This document shows, piece after piece, positions 11,660 to 22,097 of a stretch of DNA of 64,000 bases; positions within the stretch are counted from its first letter, which is position 1; each line of letters begins with the position of its first letter. The notes under the pieces are model-generated. The model was given only the letters and a program-made list of their open reading frames with translations. It did not search any database and was not told the origin of the DNA. The position numbers and the translations under genes are program-made. This DNA comes from Mytilus californianus (taxonomy: Eukaryota > Mollusca > Bivalvia > Mytilida > Mytilidae). The DNA lies in NCBI RefSeq assembly GCF_021869535.1, contig NW_026262701.1:50285278-50349277 (forward strand), read 5' to 3'.

Positions 11660-13095
11660 CGCTCACTCGCCAAAAAGGTTCACATTGTGGCTCGCGGTTG
11701 ATATTTTACGATATCAATGTGTAGAAAACCCGATAATCTATAATACACATATATAAATAAACAAAGTAAAGGCTGCAACTGGTATTTTTGCATTTGAAAT
11801 GATTCATTGCAACAAGAATATTTGTATTGAATGGAAACTGTGTGGTTCAAAATCTTGTATTGCTGATAAATGTTGCTGGACCAAGTTTCGACATCTGATC
11901 TGAATTTTCTGAAAAGTGCAAGGTAGATAGACATTGGCCTGTTGAATATTTTTACTCAGTAAGTTTTGCTCTAACCATGCTAACTGCTTGAACGTTTGCG
12001 ATATAAACTAAAAACTCGAATATATTTTAACAAACAGTGGTCATGTTTGTTGATGAATATTGTTTTTCCTAGATTCACTCAGGAAAATTCATTTGGTAAC
12101 ATTTGGTCAAGCAATTTCAGAGAAGATTTTTTTTAATTACGGACGCCAAGTCAATAGCTCACACGGCCCCTTGATGCAGGTGAGCTTAGAGCGAAACGGG
12201 TTGATAACCAGTTGAAATTAAACCAAGTTTTGTAAAGTTTGTATATTTGGATTGTTTAAAACTGTTTTTGTGGCTTTTAAAAGTTAAATGTAGGTGTATA
12301 ATTAAAGATTTTTTGTATCTTATATACTTGTTTATACTCAATTGATAATGAAGCTACGAGATATTGTAATTTTTGCACATTTAACAAAACAGCCGATTTC
12401 GGTAGGTGCAAATACTTTTGGGTTTTTAAGATGCATAAGCATAAATTCAACTAAAAAAAAACATGCACGAAAAGATAAAATATTGATCTTAAAAAGCATT
12501 AATTTGCATCTCTGCCCCCGGCAACAGTATTTTTTTTTAGGGGGGGGGTCTAAAAATGGGCAATTATCTTATCGTAAAGAGACAGTCGAGTACACATTTT
12601 ACGTTCAAGGCGTGTTTGAGTTGATTGTTTTTTTTCCTCAAAACGTATAAAATAAAAATAAAATGTTTGATATATCTGGCTTTAGATTCGATTATTTAAA
12701 TATACATTAAGGCTACATGTTAATATAATAATGCTGAGAATTCACAGTATCAAAAAATGAAATAAATGAGTGAAGTGAAATACCTTTGTAACGAGGCATT
12801 ACTACAGAGAAGGTGTGTTTGAAACACAAAAATTAAAAGCTTCGTGCTATTACAAATATTTAATAAAAGTGTATTTCTTAGTCTGGTATTTTTTTCATTT
12901 TTCACTCATTTTGAATTAAAATTTAGGCATATTTTATTTTTATTCAGGAAATATATATTTAAAAATAGAAAATTAGGACATATCGTTCACTTATTCCCCC
13001 TTGACAACAGACTTTACTTTGGGATCCTTAAAATGCATAACTTAAAAAAATCTTATTTTTGTGTGTGTTGTCTAGGTTATCTAGTCTTCATTTTC

Positions 13096-13353
13096 TGACA
13101 AATTCTAGTCTGCCCTTCCATGAAATATTTAAATATTTTTTTTAATGTTTTATTGAACTTTCGAAAATTCCCCCCGACAACCGATCAGACAATAATTTTA
13201 TGTTGAAAAAAAGACAGAGGCTTAAAGATACAGCAAATGATGCTTAATAGCTAATAGATACATTTTTCTGTTAAAGTACAACTTTTAAATCTTACGGGAA
13301 CCACCCCCCCCCCTCTTCCCCTCTTGCAAAATGTTTTATGGTAAAATTGTCAA
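13096..13353. other. Segment present only in transposon copy 1
   Basis: The sequence between agtcttcatt and ctgcagtaataaaatcg is about 260 bp here but only a few bases in the second copy near 44000. It is either a deletion there or an insertion here; no clear terminal repeats were seen. It includes a C-run near 13305. Confidence 0.65.
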
Positions 13354-13734
13354 CTGCAGTAATAAAATCGTTCTTGATCATCTGCATCAAATTATTTTTT
13401 ATCAACAATTTTAGAATTTCAAAACTATTCCAAGCTTAATAACTTTCACCGTGACCTCCCTCTTCCTTATTCCAAAAAAAAAAAACCCGCAATATTATTG
13501 TCATCCTTTTAGTAAACACTAAATTGTTACAAAGAAATCTGATTTTAGCTGCTGAGGACACGATTCTTACGCGCAGAAACAAGGCTGCGATTCATTTGGT
13601 TGAATAAAAAGAAAAGTATCTACAGTATCGTACAAATTTGTCAGAGAAACAATATCCAGGATGCTTAGGCTACACTGAATGTATTATCTAAACTCATCTA
13701 AGAAATGTTCAGACTCACCTGATAGTTTGCCGTG

Positions 13735-14290
13735 ATCAACTTAGGTTGTGCTTGATTTTCATATGATGAAGACATAATCTTTCAATCAGTTTAATTGAGG
13801 TCTGGAGCTGGCATGGGAGTAACTGTTATTAGTCCCTTGTTAATTTATGTATCATTGTCCTTTTGCTTAGAATCTTTAGTTACCTATTCTGATACGGACT
13901 CGGACTTCTTTTAAACTGAGTTTCACTGTGCGTATTGCTGTGTGTTTGTTTATTCTACATTGGCTAGAGGTATAGGGGGAGGGTTGAGATCTCACAAAGT
14001 ATGTCTAACCTCGCCGCATTTTTGCGCCTGTCCCAAGTCAGGAGCTTCTTGCCTTCGTTAGTCTTGTATGTTTTTTAATTTTAGTTCATTTATATGCTAT
14101 GGAGTTTAGTGTGACGTCCATTTTCATTGAAGTGGTACACATTTTATTTAGGGACCAGCTGAAGCCCGCCTCCGGGTTCGGGATTTTCTCGCTGAGTTGA
14201 AGACCCATTGGTGTCCGTCGGCTGTTTTCTGCTCTTTGGTCGGGTTGTTGTCTCTGACACATTCCCCATTCCATTCTCAATTTTATTAGA
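13735..14290 (+). mobile_element. Retroposon family A, 3' tail fragment
   Basis: Landmarks in order are gatgaagacataatctttca, gaggtctggagctggcatg, the cgccgcatttttgcgcctgt block, and the terminus ccattctcaattttatta. The same order is found downstream of a reverse transcriptase relic on the minus strand at 26808-27452, so this is most likely the 3' untranslated tail of that retroelement. A matching fragment sits at the same place in the second transposon copy (44392-44940), so it inserted before the host transposon spread. Confidence 0.75.
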
Positions 14291-14769
14291 AAAAAGTCCT
14301 TTATTCTATATTTATGCTCTCCGTTTTTATGCAAAACCTTTTACATTTTAACTTTTCGGGTCATTGTTAAAGGTCGTACGGTGACGTATAGTTGTTAACA
14401 CCTAGTTCATTTGGTTTCTGATGGAAATTTGTCCATTGGCATACATACCAGATTATCTTTTTTATATAGGTATTGGATATTTTACACCGTATTTTGATGG
14501 TCATGCAAATGGATCGTAATCCCGAGAATCGTATGCATAATTTCTTATCTCAAAAGGGGGCAAGAGGGGTTCAATTAACAGGTCAATATTTTGTTTATTT
14601 TGCTCAAATCAGAATACAGTAAATTTAAAATATTGATAACCGATAACTGCATTTTTAATCATCTTAAATGAGAAAACGGTGATTTAAAAAATCAAAAAAC
14701 AGTAAACAGGGGAATTTTTTTTTATAATAACAGTTCACAACAATGTCAATTTTAAGAAAAAAGATAACA

Positions 14770-15120
14770 AATGTTGTTGTTCTGCTTGTAGATAAGCTTT
14801 ATCATATTTTAGAAGTTGCTCTAACATGTTATTATGCCTTAAATTTTTGCATGTGTGCTATATTTTATTTGTGCTTAATTTTAGTTGTGCTTAATTTTTA
14901 GTTGTGCTTCAGCTTTGGCTTTAGATATGTATTTTAAAAGTGCTTTGCATGTATTTCGATATGACTGTGCTGTTATATATCCTGTCTGCATGTTGTGTGT
15001 TTTAATGTTGTGTTTGTGTTACCTTATATTCGGTAAAAAGCTCTTAAGAGCTTATGTTTGTATTGTTATATGTGAACCGAATCAAAATAAAACTTTCGTA
15101 TTCGTATTCGTACAGCTAAT
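14770..15120 (+). mobile_element. Probable 5'-truncated LINE tail, only in transposon copy 1
   Basis: About 350 bp with no counterpart in copy 2, where aaacagataacag runs straight on. It ends with an aataaaa polyadenylation-like signal and a cttcgtattcgtattcgta hexamer run, the kind of short tandem tail seen at the 3' end of many non-LTR retrotransposons. It includes tgtgcttaattttagt duplications. No coding frame was recognised. Confidence 0.55.
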
Positions 15121-15594
15121 TAGTCAATAACAGTTAACAGCACATATATCTTCAAAATAACAGTTAACAAAAGTATAAAAATGCCAAAACACCTCAATAG
15201 AAAGATCTTCACCCCTCTCAAAAATCAAATAAAAAAAATAGACTCAACTTGGCTCATATGAAATATCCACCAAATATATGCTAGGTATATTTTCTATCAA
15301 TTATACAAATTTTCTGCATCAATGATCTTGAATATTTGCCACTTTTAACTAAAATATAAAGGCACAGAACCAGGACATAGGTGCACAGAACCAGGACCGT
15401 TTTTCTAATCACCAGCACATCGTCAGGACAATTTCGTTTGGCGAATTTGCACGACTTTTTCAATAAAAAATCGTTGTAATATTCTTCGCATGGTACTTAG
15501 GAAGTATCAGAGAAAAATTCAGCAACAGAACGGTTGTTTTATTGCCGTTCTGGTACAATGTAAACAAACCCACCAGCACAGAATCAGGACCCAC

Positions 15595-15660
15595 CAGCAC
15601 CAGTCAGGACCGAATCACCAGCACAGAACGTTCTCTAGCAGAACAACCTTACCCACCGTG
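15595..15660 (-). repeat. Right terminal inverted repeat, copy 1
   Basis: Ends ccttacccaccgtg next to the acaat target duplication at 15661-15665. Inward of it the motif ccaccagcac/ggaccgaatcaccagcac recurs at about 15580-15630, with further diverged copies at 15360-15430. Confidence 0.9.
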
Positions 15661-15665
15661 ACAAT

Positions 15666-16149
15666 GCAACACGTAAAAACTTGAACAAAAAAAAAGGTTT
15701 CAGAACAGGGCAAGAAGTTCCAATGATAACTATACGTCAAGCATAAATTTAACAATTATAGACGCAAACCCTTTCGGCGCGTATAATGAACGGACGCCAA
15801 AGGGAGATCGATGATCTATAACACATCTTTTGACAGGTAAACAAATTTGCTATATATTTTTTTACTCTTTATTCTAAGTATTATATTTTGTAACCATAAA
15901 TATGATATTCATTAATCTATTCTTAATTATGCCTATCAAATGTTGACTTCACTTGCATTCATGCACCCAGCATTGTATTAATGTGGAAACTAGAATTTTC
16001 GTTGAAAAGTGTCAATGGAAGATATTTTTATAACGAGCAGGATAAAGTTAATAAAATGTGGAGTTTATAACGTACAAAGTTTAGAATATCTCTTAATTGT
16101 AAAAAAACAAAGCACTGTCATAAAACTTAAAACTCGCCAATGGCATTAT
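15666..16149. other. Stretch without a gene
   Basis: AT-rich, with no repeat or coding signal recognised. Lies between the transposon end and the Mutator-like relic. Confidence 0.5.
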
Positions 16150-16712
16150 TTACAAGTCAGTTCGGGCTTGTAATTTATATCCTAGGCTTCTGACATAAAA
16201 ATCCCTCGTTATTTCCTGCTGGAAGTGCCACGAATGCAAGTCCAGAAGATTCTGTTCCTTCTCCTTGTCTGTTCGGTTCTGAGGTGCATCAATATTCAAA
16301 TACCGAATTTTAATGTAAGTCACAGATTGGAATTTGACAAAGGTGTCAAGGAAAGCATAAATTGATGGGTGACTATGATAAAATTGCTCATTATAATGGG
16401 CATGAAATGATTCGGGTCCATGGTTTGTACGTTTTGACGTAGATGGAACTGCGGCCCAGAGATGAGGGGAAACAACGATTCGTCTGAGATTTAAGTTTCA
16501 GTAAAGTAATCGGCAAAGTCTATGCGAGGCTTGTCGTTAGGTAAAACGGTCATGGAATCCTCGACAAAACAGTATGCTACTTTCTCTGGATCTAAGAAAG
16601 CTATCCCAAACACTCCTTTTAGACATTTGCTGATATCTGAATCTACCTCTTTGTATTTTTGACTTAATCCAACTTTCTGAATTACTCGAGTGTAAGATCA
16701 AATAAAATATAT
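16150..16712 (-). pseudogene. Mutator-like (MULE) transposase, C-terminal remnant
   Basis: The minus strand encodes the C-terminal part of a cut-and-paste transposase of the MULE type. From 16712 one frame reads KVGLSQKYKEVDSDISKCLK and then CFVEDSMTVLPND, up to an in-frame TAA near 16502. After a one-base shift around 16460 it continues TNHGPESFHAHYNEQF, HPSIYAFLD and TYIKIRYLNIDAP, and ends at a natural TAA at 16150-16152. The TN.G.ESFH..N..F..HP.I..F pattern is the one I associate with the end of the MULE catalytic domain in animals. The catalytic DDE part and any zinc finger are missing. An unrelated frame over the same place (16537-16725) is a shadow. The relic is dead; the family call is from memory and moderately sure. 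Confidence 0.6.
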
Positions 16713-16769
16713 TTATTTTAAACACTTACTCTTTTTCTTACTTTTAAAAGTATAAAAGTATCACAGGAA

Positions 16770-16905
16770 ATTGCGCTCAAACGTCCTATTTGAAAATCTA
16801 GGTAAGGTTAATATCTCGGCGCTTAAATGTCCTATGATGTCGGCGCTCAAATGACCCTATGTGCATTTTTTATTTTCGCTCAAATGTCCTATGTGGTCAG
16901 CCGAG
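16770..16905. repeat. Repeats of cgctcaaatgtcctatg, possible MULE terminal repeat
   Basis: At least four copies of gcgct(c/t)aaa(t/c)g.cctat occur at about 16771, 16820, 16843 and 16877. They sit just upstream of the transposase relic on the minus strand. Tandem subterminal motifs are common in MULE ends, so this may be the 5' end of the same element brought close by internal deletion. Confidence 0.5.
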
Positions 16906-17690
16906 AGTCCCCAACGGGGTACACAACAGATAAAAACGTAGAAATTACAAAACAAAATAACATAAAAAAACCATAAACAACTGCCACGTTAGGCATACAA
17001 AAATGTATTGCATACATTTAACTCACCATTTTATTATATTATTGATCTATAATTTCTTCATCTATCAATGGATTTTCTGTCGATAAAATTAAAAATTTGC
17101 ATAAAATTTCAAATAATTATATAATAACAATAAACCCTAATGTGCTTCACCAACTCTAAATATAAATCCTTACCGATTTATATACGATACTTTTAAAACT
17201 TTCAATTCGAATTCTGAAGTGAAATTAGTTATTTAATATTAATACTTAATTTGATTTTCATTTTTACATAAATATTTCCATAAAGAAGGTCTCTGTACAT
17301 CTTTGCTTAATTAATGAGCTCTGGTCTAACCGATGACGAAATATATGTATTTTTGTCTCCTGATAATAGTCATTAGAATCCTGAAAATAACATGTAACAT
17401 ATTTTTTCATTGATGTCTATCAATTATCGCATTTACGCGGTTTTCAGTTTTCACCTCAGCATGCCTTTCGTAGATACTGCCTCTTTAAAAGAGCATCTCC
17501 AAATTATAAGCCACCAACTTTTGAGTTTATAATTTTCAAAGGACAGTCAACATGAATGATCTTCAAATATGTTTGCCTTGACGTTATTAATAAAAATGCT
17601 ATATATGGTCTCTAGGAATCTCTTAATATTAACCCCTCTTAATCATGATTATAAACTAGAACACACCCTCGACATCGCGGGCCCGTGACT
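16906..17690. other. AT-rich stretch without a gene
   Basis: No repeat family or coding frame recognised. Confidence 0.5.
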
Positions 17691-17697
17691 GAATTAA

Positions 17698-18080
17698 AGT
17701 ACCTACGCCTTATTTGTAGCCTTGATTTTTATAGTATTGTAATCTAATCTGATAAAGTCATGCTGATTATAAGGTGTGTAGTTTTCTCTGCTTTTAAAAT
17801 CTTTCTGTTTGAACTCGTCAACCCGGAACTTGTTATTTATTGGTAATATTGATATTATGTGGAAAACAAAAGGGCCTGGAATGGTGTAATTTTTAATCAT
17901 TACAATTGTCCTATATTAGAAAGTTTTTACGTCATGCCGGCTTACAAATTGGAGAGTACCTACGCCTTATTTTCAGCCTTGATTTTTAGTATTCGTATTG
18001 TCATCTGATAAGGTCATTGTGTTATAAGGTGCACATTTTCTCTGCTTTCGATATCTTTCTGTTTGAACCCGTCCTGGTTT
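17698..18080. repeat. Direct repeat pair, about 125 bp each, 257 bp apart
   Basis: Blocks starting agtacctacgccttattt at 17698 and 17955 continue in parallel through agccttgattttta, cattataaggtg-like and ctttctgtttgaac segments. The open frame at 17703-17900 on the minus strand is part of the first repeat and not a supported gene. Confidence 0.7.
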
Positions 18081-18129
18081 TCTTACTATAACCACACTAT
18101 ACTAATTGGCTGTTAATCCTGACATTTAT

Positions 18130-18445
18130 GCCTCGTTCACACGTACATTTAATTCGAATTGAATTCGAATCGAATGCGAATCGAATTCGCTAATCGCGTT
18201 CACACACTCTTCTTTTTTAATTCGAATTGATTCGAATTGGCTAAATCGCATTATCCAATTCGCATTAGAAATCTGTTTTTGTCAATACGAATTAAAAGTT
18301 AACGTCGTTAGGACAGTAAAGCGAATTTTACGCGCATTGCAATTCGAATTAGAATTTACGTTTGGACGTTAAACGTTTCGAATGCGAATTAAACTAATTC
18401 GAATTAGTTAATGCGAATCGAATTCGAATTACGTGTGAACGCAGC
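18130..18445. mobile_element. TTCGAATT-rich MITE
   Basis: The ends are inverted: gcctcgttcacacgt at 18130-18144 and acgtgtgaacgcagc at 18431-18445. Inside, the palindromes attcgaat and ttcgaa and related cgaattcg strings occur about a dozen times on both halves. Length 316 bp, no coding capacity. No clean target duplication was seen. Confidence 0.7.
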
Positions 18446-19332
18446 ATTAATACCCAACCCACTTTCAACTTGTGTGACAGTGAGCGTCGATATACACACC
18501 ATACTGTGTTATGAAGATGATAGTTAACCTACCAAGTTAAAGCATTGAGCTTGCAGCATCATTACTTCCGTTTGTGTATATAAACGTACTAAAAAACTGT
18601 AATATGTGAAGAAGTGTTTTATATTTTATGATATAAAGCTGAGCAGTGTTTTACTTTTATGTATAAATTGCACATTTTAATGTTAGAATAAATTAAAAGT
18701 CATTGTTGGTGGAGGCCTACTCATAACATGTAAACGTAATATTTTAAGCGTTGGGATAAATTACGGGGGCTTTCAAATAAAGAAGATATATAAACCAGTA
18801 ATAGTTTAATTTTGGCAGCTTGAGTTAACATATATGCATAAGTAAATAAGTATAATATACACACAAAGATATTGATATAATACAATTATACAAAAAATAC
18901 ACATACGAATAATCTAAATAAAGCGGGCCCAAAAGAAATAACAAAATGCGCCAAACAGCCCGCCAAAAAAGATTAACAAAAACAACAAAACAAATTTTAA
19001 TACCTAAAACAAATTATACACACACACAAATAGAAGAGTTGAACCCAAGGAATGAGACACTTCCTTTTAAGTTCAAGCTAAAATAAAAAGGAATAAGAAA
19101 CTTTCTTTATACGACACACTCAGAGGATATGACGGACTCCCCTGTAAGTGCACTAACTTCAAGTAAGATTTAATCCCAAAGGATTAAAAACACACTCCTT
19201 TGTAAGATCAAAATCCTAAGGGATAAAATTGCTCCCTTCTAAGATTAACATCGATGACCTCTTAACGATGTACAAAGCATACAAACAAAAATTAATATGA
19301 TATATTATAAATCAAGAAGTAGACTATACAGA
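18446..19332. other. Probable 3' flank or untranslated tail of the Ngaro-like element
   Basis: No gene. On the minus strand this region follows the SGNH-hydrolase stop. It has short alternating boxes such as aatcctaagggataaaatt and aatcccaaaggattaaaa near 19165-19225. The element's true end was not found; split direct repeats expected of Ngaro elements could not be identified by eye. Confidence 0.4.
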
Positions 19333-20379
19333 TTATATATGATTGACAACATGTTGAAAGCATCTGCGAAGCTCGTATAGACCAGCCCCATTAAGATGCA
19401 ACCCTCCGTCCTTAAAGGCAAAAAGAGACCTTATAGGACGCCCTTTTACATGAAACCTTTTATAGGATTTTATAAAATTAATGTTATATTTAGAACACAC
19501 AGAAAGTAATTGCCTATTAATATTAGCACATTTAAATCCAGTTAAATCAAAATCTACAGGTCTTGGTAAAATAGAGGAGATATATAGCTTAATATGCGGA
19601 GACAAAGTTTTAAATTTGACAAATAACTCTCTAAAATCAGCAATGATTCGATCTACATAAAAATCTCGTACGTCGTTAGTGCCAACATGAATAAGACAAT
19701 AAGAATAGTTACTCAAGTTTGTTTCACCTTGATCCAGTTTCCTCTTTAAAGTAGAAATACGAGCACCACTGTAAGCTTGAAGGTCCATGTTAGAAATAGC
19801 AGACAAATGTTTACAGATTGAATCGGATAACACCAGCACATGCTTGTTGTTTATGTCTGAAAATATATCATAAAAGTTTGGCCATGGACTCTGCAACAGA
19901 AATTTTCTCCTGCATTGTAAAGTTAAAATACAGCTCATATGCATCACTTGCCCAGTCACCGTGAAGCTGAATAAGTTCGCTAGGGACTCTAGCCTGAAAA
20001 GCAAATGACGTACCTCCCCGTCTAAAGTAACGGGACATAAAATAGAATCATCTATTTTGACCAAAGGTATTTTCAAAATTCGTTCACTACATTGTATAGT
20101 TTTAGTCCATTCAAACACCACATTAGCTACTCTTTCATACATAAAAACTTTGCCTCTAGTAAGTTGCCTTTTATAATCAAAAGAAACGACAGAATCTGGC
20201 ACTAAATTAGACTTACGAGACATAAGAAAAAAATCAAATAAAAATAAACACCAATAAACCGTATCTGTACAAGTATCAAGGTCTAGAAATTTAAGCATCT
20301 CTTTTAGCAAATCGGGAGTAATAGGCCTAGCTTGTCTAGGACAGTGTTGTTTGACTCTAGAAATTCCCGCCATTAACAA
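19333..20379 (-). pseudogene. Fused tyrosine recombinase / SGNH hydrolase remnant
   Basis: A 348-codon open frame that looks like one protein but is a collapsed pair. Residues 1-118 are the middle of a tyrosine recombinase, with the first catalytic arginine in FFLMSRKSNLVPDS and ending at CPVT. At 20026 the recombinase C-terminus follows directly but in another frame: FRRGGTSFAF, then LIQLHGDWASDAYELYF, carrying the second arginine, the His/Trp region and the likely catalytic tyrosine, to a TGA at 19868-19870. About 60 residues expected between CPVT and FRRGG are missing. Residues 179-348 are an SGNH/GDSL-type hydrolase, with SDS at 185-187 in place of GDS, GTND at 233-236 and DGGLHLN at 324-330. 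ATG at 20377-20379 is not the natural start. Confidence 0.8.
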
Positions 20380-20660
20380 TTTAAATTCAAAATTATCTAA
20401 AAGGGGAAACGGAAGATCTAATTAAAATTGTATAATTTATACACCATTAATATAATTTCTGATAGAATCAGTCGATTCAGTTGAATGATCGACTTAAAAA
20501 TTGCGCATAACAGCTAATAGTTTTAAAAGTGGCAGGAATAGGAGCAACGTCAAAATAAATACGAAGGAGCAAAAAGGCTCTCCATTGTGAAACTAAATTT
20601 TTCTTAGTTCCTACTGCAAACGCAGACTTAGTAGACTTTTTAACATCTCTCTCTAACTGT
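20380..20660 (-). pseudogene. Tyrosine recombinase N-terminal part, broken
   Basis: Between the RNase H frame and the fused frame the minus strand still encodes a recombinase N-terminal (core-binding, SAM-like) segment: KSTKSAFAVGTKKNLVSQW, then FLLLRIYFDVAPIPA and CYAQFLSRSF. It then hits stops and frameshifts around 20420-20490. Helical SAM-like domains precede the catalytic domain in DIRS-group recombinases, which fits the position. Confidence 0.65.
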
Positions 20661-21710
20661 TTAAACTGAACATATGAAAAAAGGAATTATAAAATTAACA
20701 TATAAATCACCAATTGTGACTAAAAGTAAATAGACTGTCCTTAACTTCAAACTCCCCTTAATTCGAGGAAACCGAGTCAAAGAATTAAGTTTGATGCAAA
20801 TCAAACGAGACAAATTATCACTGATTCTATTATCACTTCCGGGCACATGACATGCTCGAACCTCGAATTCTGATATTGCACATAAGTAATATATCTCTCT
20901 AAGACACATTTGCAAGTACTCATTTCGGGATCTTCCTGTAACTGACACTTGATAATCACATAATATTCGGATTTTTCGGCCCTTGAAAAATTTACCCCAG
21001 AGTTTTAAACAAATTACAATTTCTAATAACTCCAGACAATTAATGTGAAGCTTATATTCTAATATAAACTTTGGAAAAGCTCTCTGAAAAAATCTACCGC
21101 TGAACCATCCACCACAACCAGTTATACATGAATCAGAGGAGAAAATTTCATCCGGTTTAGACCACTCTTCCAACGACATCATAGAGATCCCGTTATATAA
21201 CGGGACGAACTTCTGCCACCATACGATATCTTTGTTAATTTGTGACGAAATGGAAATGTAACCCTTTTTGTCATATACCTCACGTAGCCAGTTAAGTAAA
21301 CGAGACATGAAGACCCTTCCAGGACGCACACATGTGGCTAAAAAATTCAATTTACCTATAAGGGACTGGATATCCCTAAGTTCTGTTGATTGTTTACATT
21401 CCCAAGATCCAAGAATACTTCGAATATCCTTTAATTTATCGTCAGGGATTTCTAAAGTTAACTTGACTGTATCGCAAATAATACCTAAAAATTCCATTCT
21501 ATATGATGGTGAGAAGGCCTTATGGGTAGATTCTTCTATACCACAAGACAGAAATAAATTTTCAAGCTCCTTAAATGCTTTAAAGGCGTTTTCAGACGTT
21601 TCAGCACCCGCGAAATCGTCAAGATAGTTAATAATGTCAAAACACAGTAATCTATATATATATACGACTGCATTGGTGAAACGTTGACAAATGTGAGCTG
21701 CTGAACACAA
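20661..21710 (-). pseudogene. Reverse transcriptase C-terminal part plus RNase H
   Basis: The 349-codon frame holds the RT active-site box YLDD at residues 29-32, followed by EFLGI (73-77) and a thumb-like region. RNase H follows, with D193 (FSSDSC), E227 (CLELLE), D252 (LCDYQ) and a HVPGSDNRISDNLSR end at 288-302. The usual CDNQ is CDYQ here. This polymerase copies element RNA into DNA and RNase H removes the template; DIRS-group elements then integrate through the recombinase. The ATG at the start is internal; the natural protein continues upstream in another frame. The plus-strand frame at 21268-21627 is a shadow. Confidence 0.85.
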
Positions 21711-21736
21711 ACCCGTAGATACATGTTAACACACGG

Positions 21737-22097
21737 TCAAAATACAAATGGTCTCTCCAGCGATAACCTACTAAATGAACATCGTGCGGATCTATATATA
21801 TATATATATATTTGGCGATAAGCACGACTCAAATCCCGTTTGAAGCAAAGACAACCAGGACCCTTGCTCTTAATGATTTCAACCAAAGCATCAACGTTTG
21901 GATACTTTAAATTAACATCTACACCTAAATATAAATCCTTGTTTATACCACCATTGACACCTCCACCTCCATGAGTACTAAGGTCTAAAATCACACGTCT
22001 TTCCTCAGTATCCTTTTTAGGAACGCTGTTCAGAGGGGAAATGATGATTTCATGTGAAAATGGGTTAGAATGAAAAGGACCCAATAGAGCCTTTTTT
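21737..22097 (-). pseudogene. Reverse transcriptase N-terminal part
   Basis: Encodes GPFHSNPFSHEIIISPLNSV, then PKKDTEERRVILDLS, a glycine-rich stretch, and the palm motif with the first catalytic aspartate, CFKRDLSRAYRQI. Directly after that motif the frame runs into (TA)n at about 21787-21812 and loses phase. The correct continuation (DPHDVHLVGYRWRDHLYFD) is readable in another frame at about 21725-21790. The frame starts inside the protein; the preceding residues are on 22098-22334. Confidence 0.85.

Larger units (their letters stand above)
11594..15660. mobile_element. Non-autonomous DNA transposon, CACGGTG ends, copy 1
   Basis: The first 66 bases (11594-11659) and the reverse complement of the last 66 (15595-15660) are the same except at three positions. 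The outermost seven bases are CACGGTG on both ends. The pentamer acaat lies directly outside each end (11589-11593 and 15661-15665), as expected for a 5-bp target-site duplication. The right end has nested subrepeats of an accagcacagaatcaggacc type, which could be transposase-binding sites. No transposase reading frame was found inside. The interior (11742-15627) is shared with the second copy at 39912-45932. A 5-bp duplication with a CAC..TG terminal heptamer is the pattern known for Transib and RAG-like transposons; that superfamily assignment is inference. Confidence 0.8.

Noticed and set aside
21268-21627. 119-codon plus-strand frame
   Set aside because: Antisense shadow of the reverse transcriptase frame on the minus strand.
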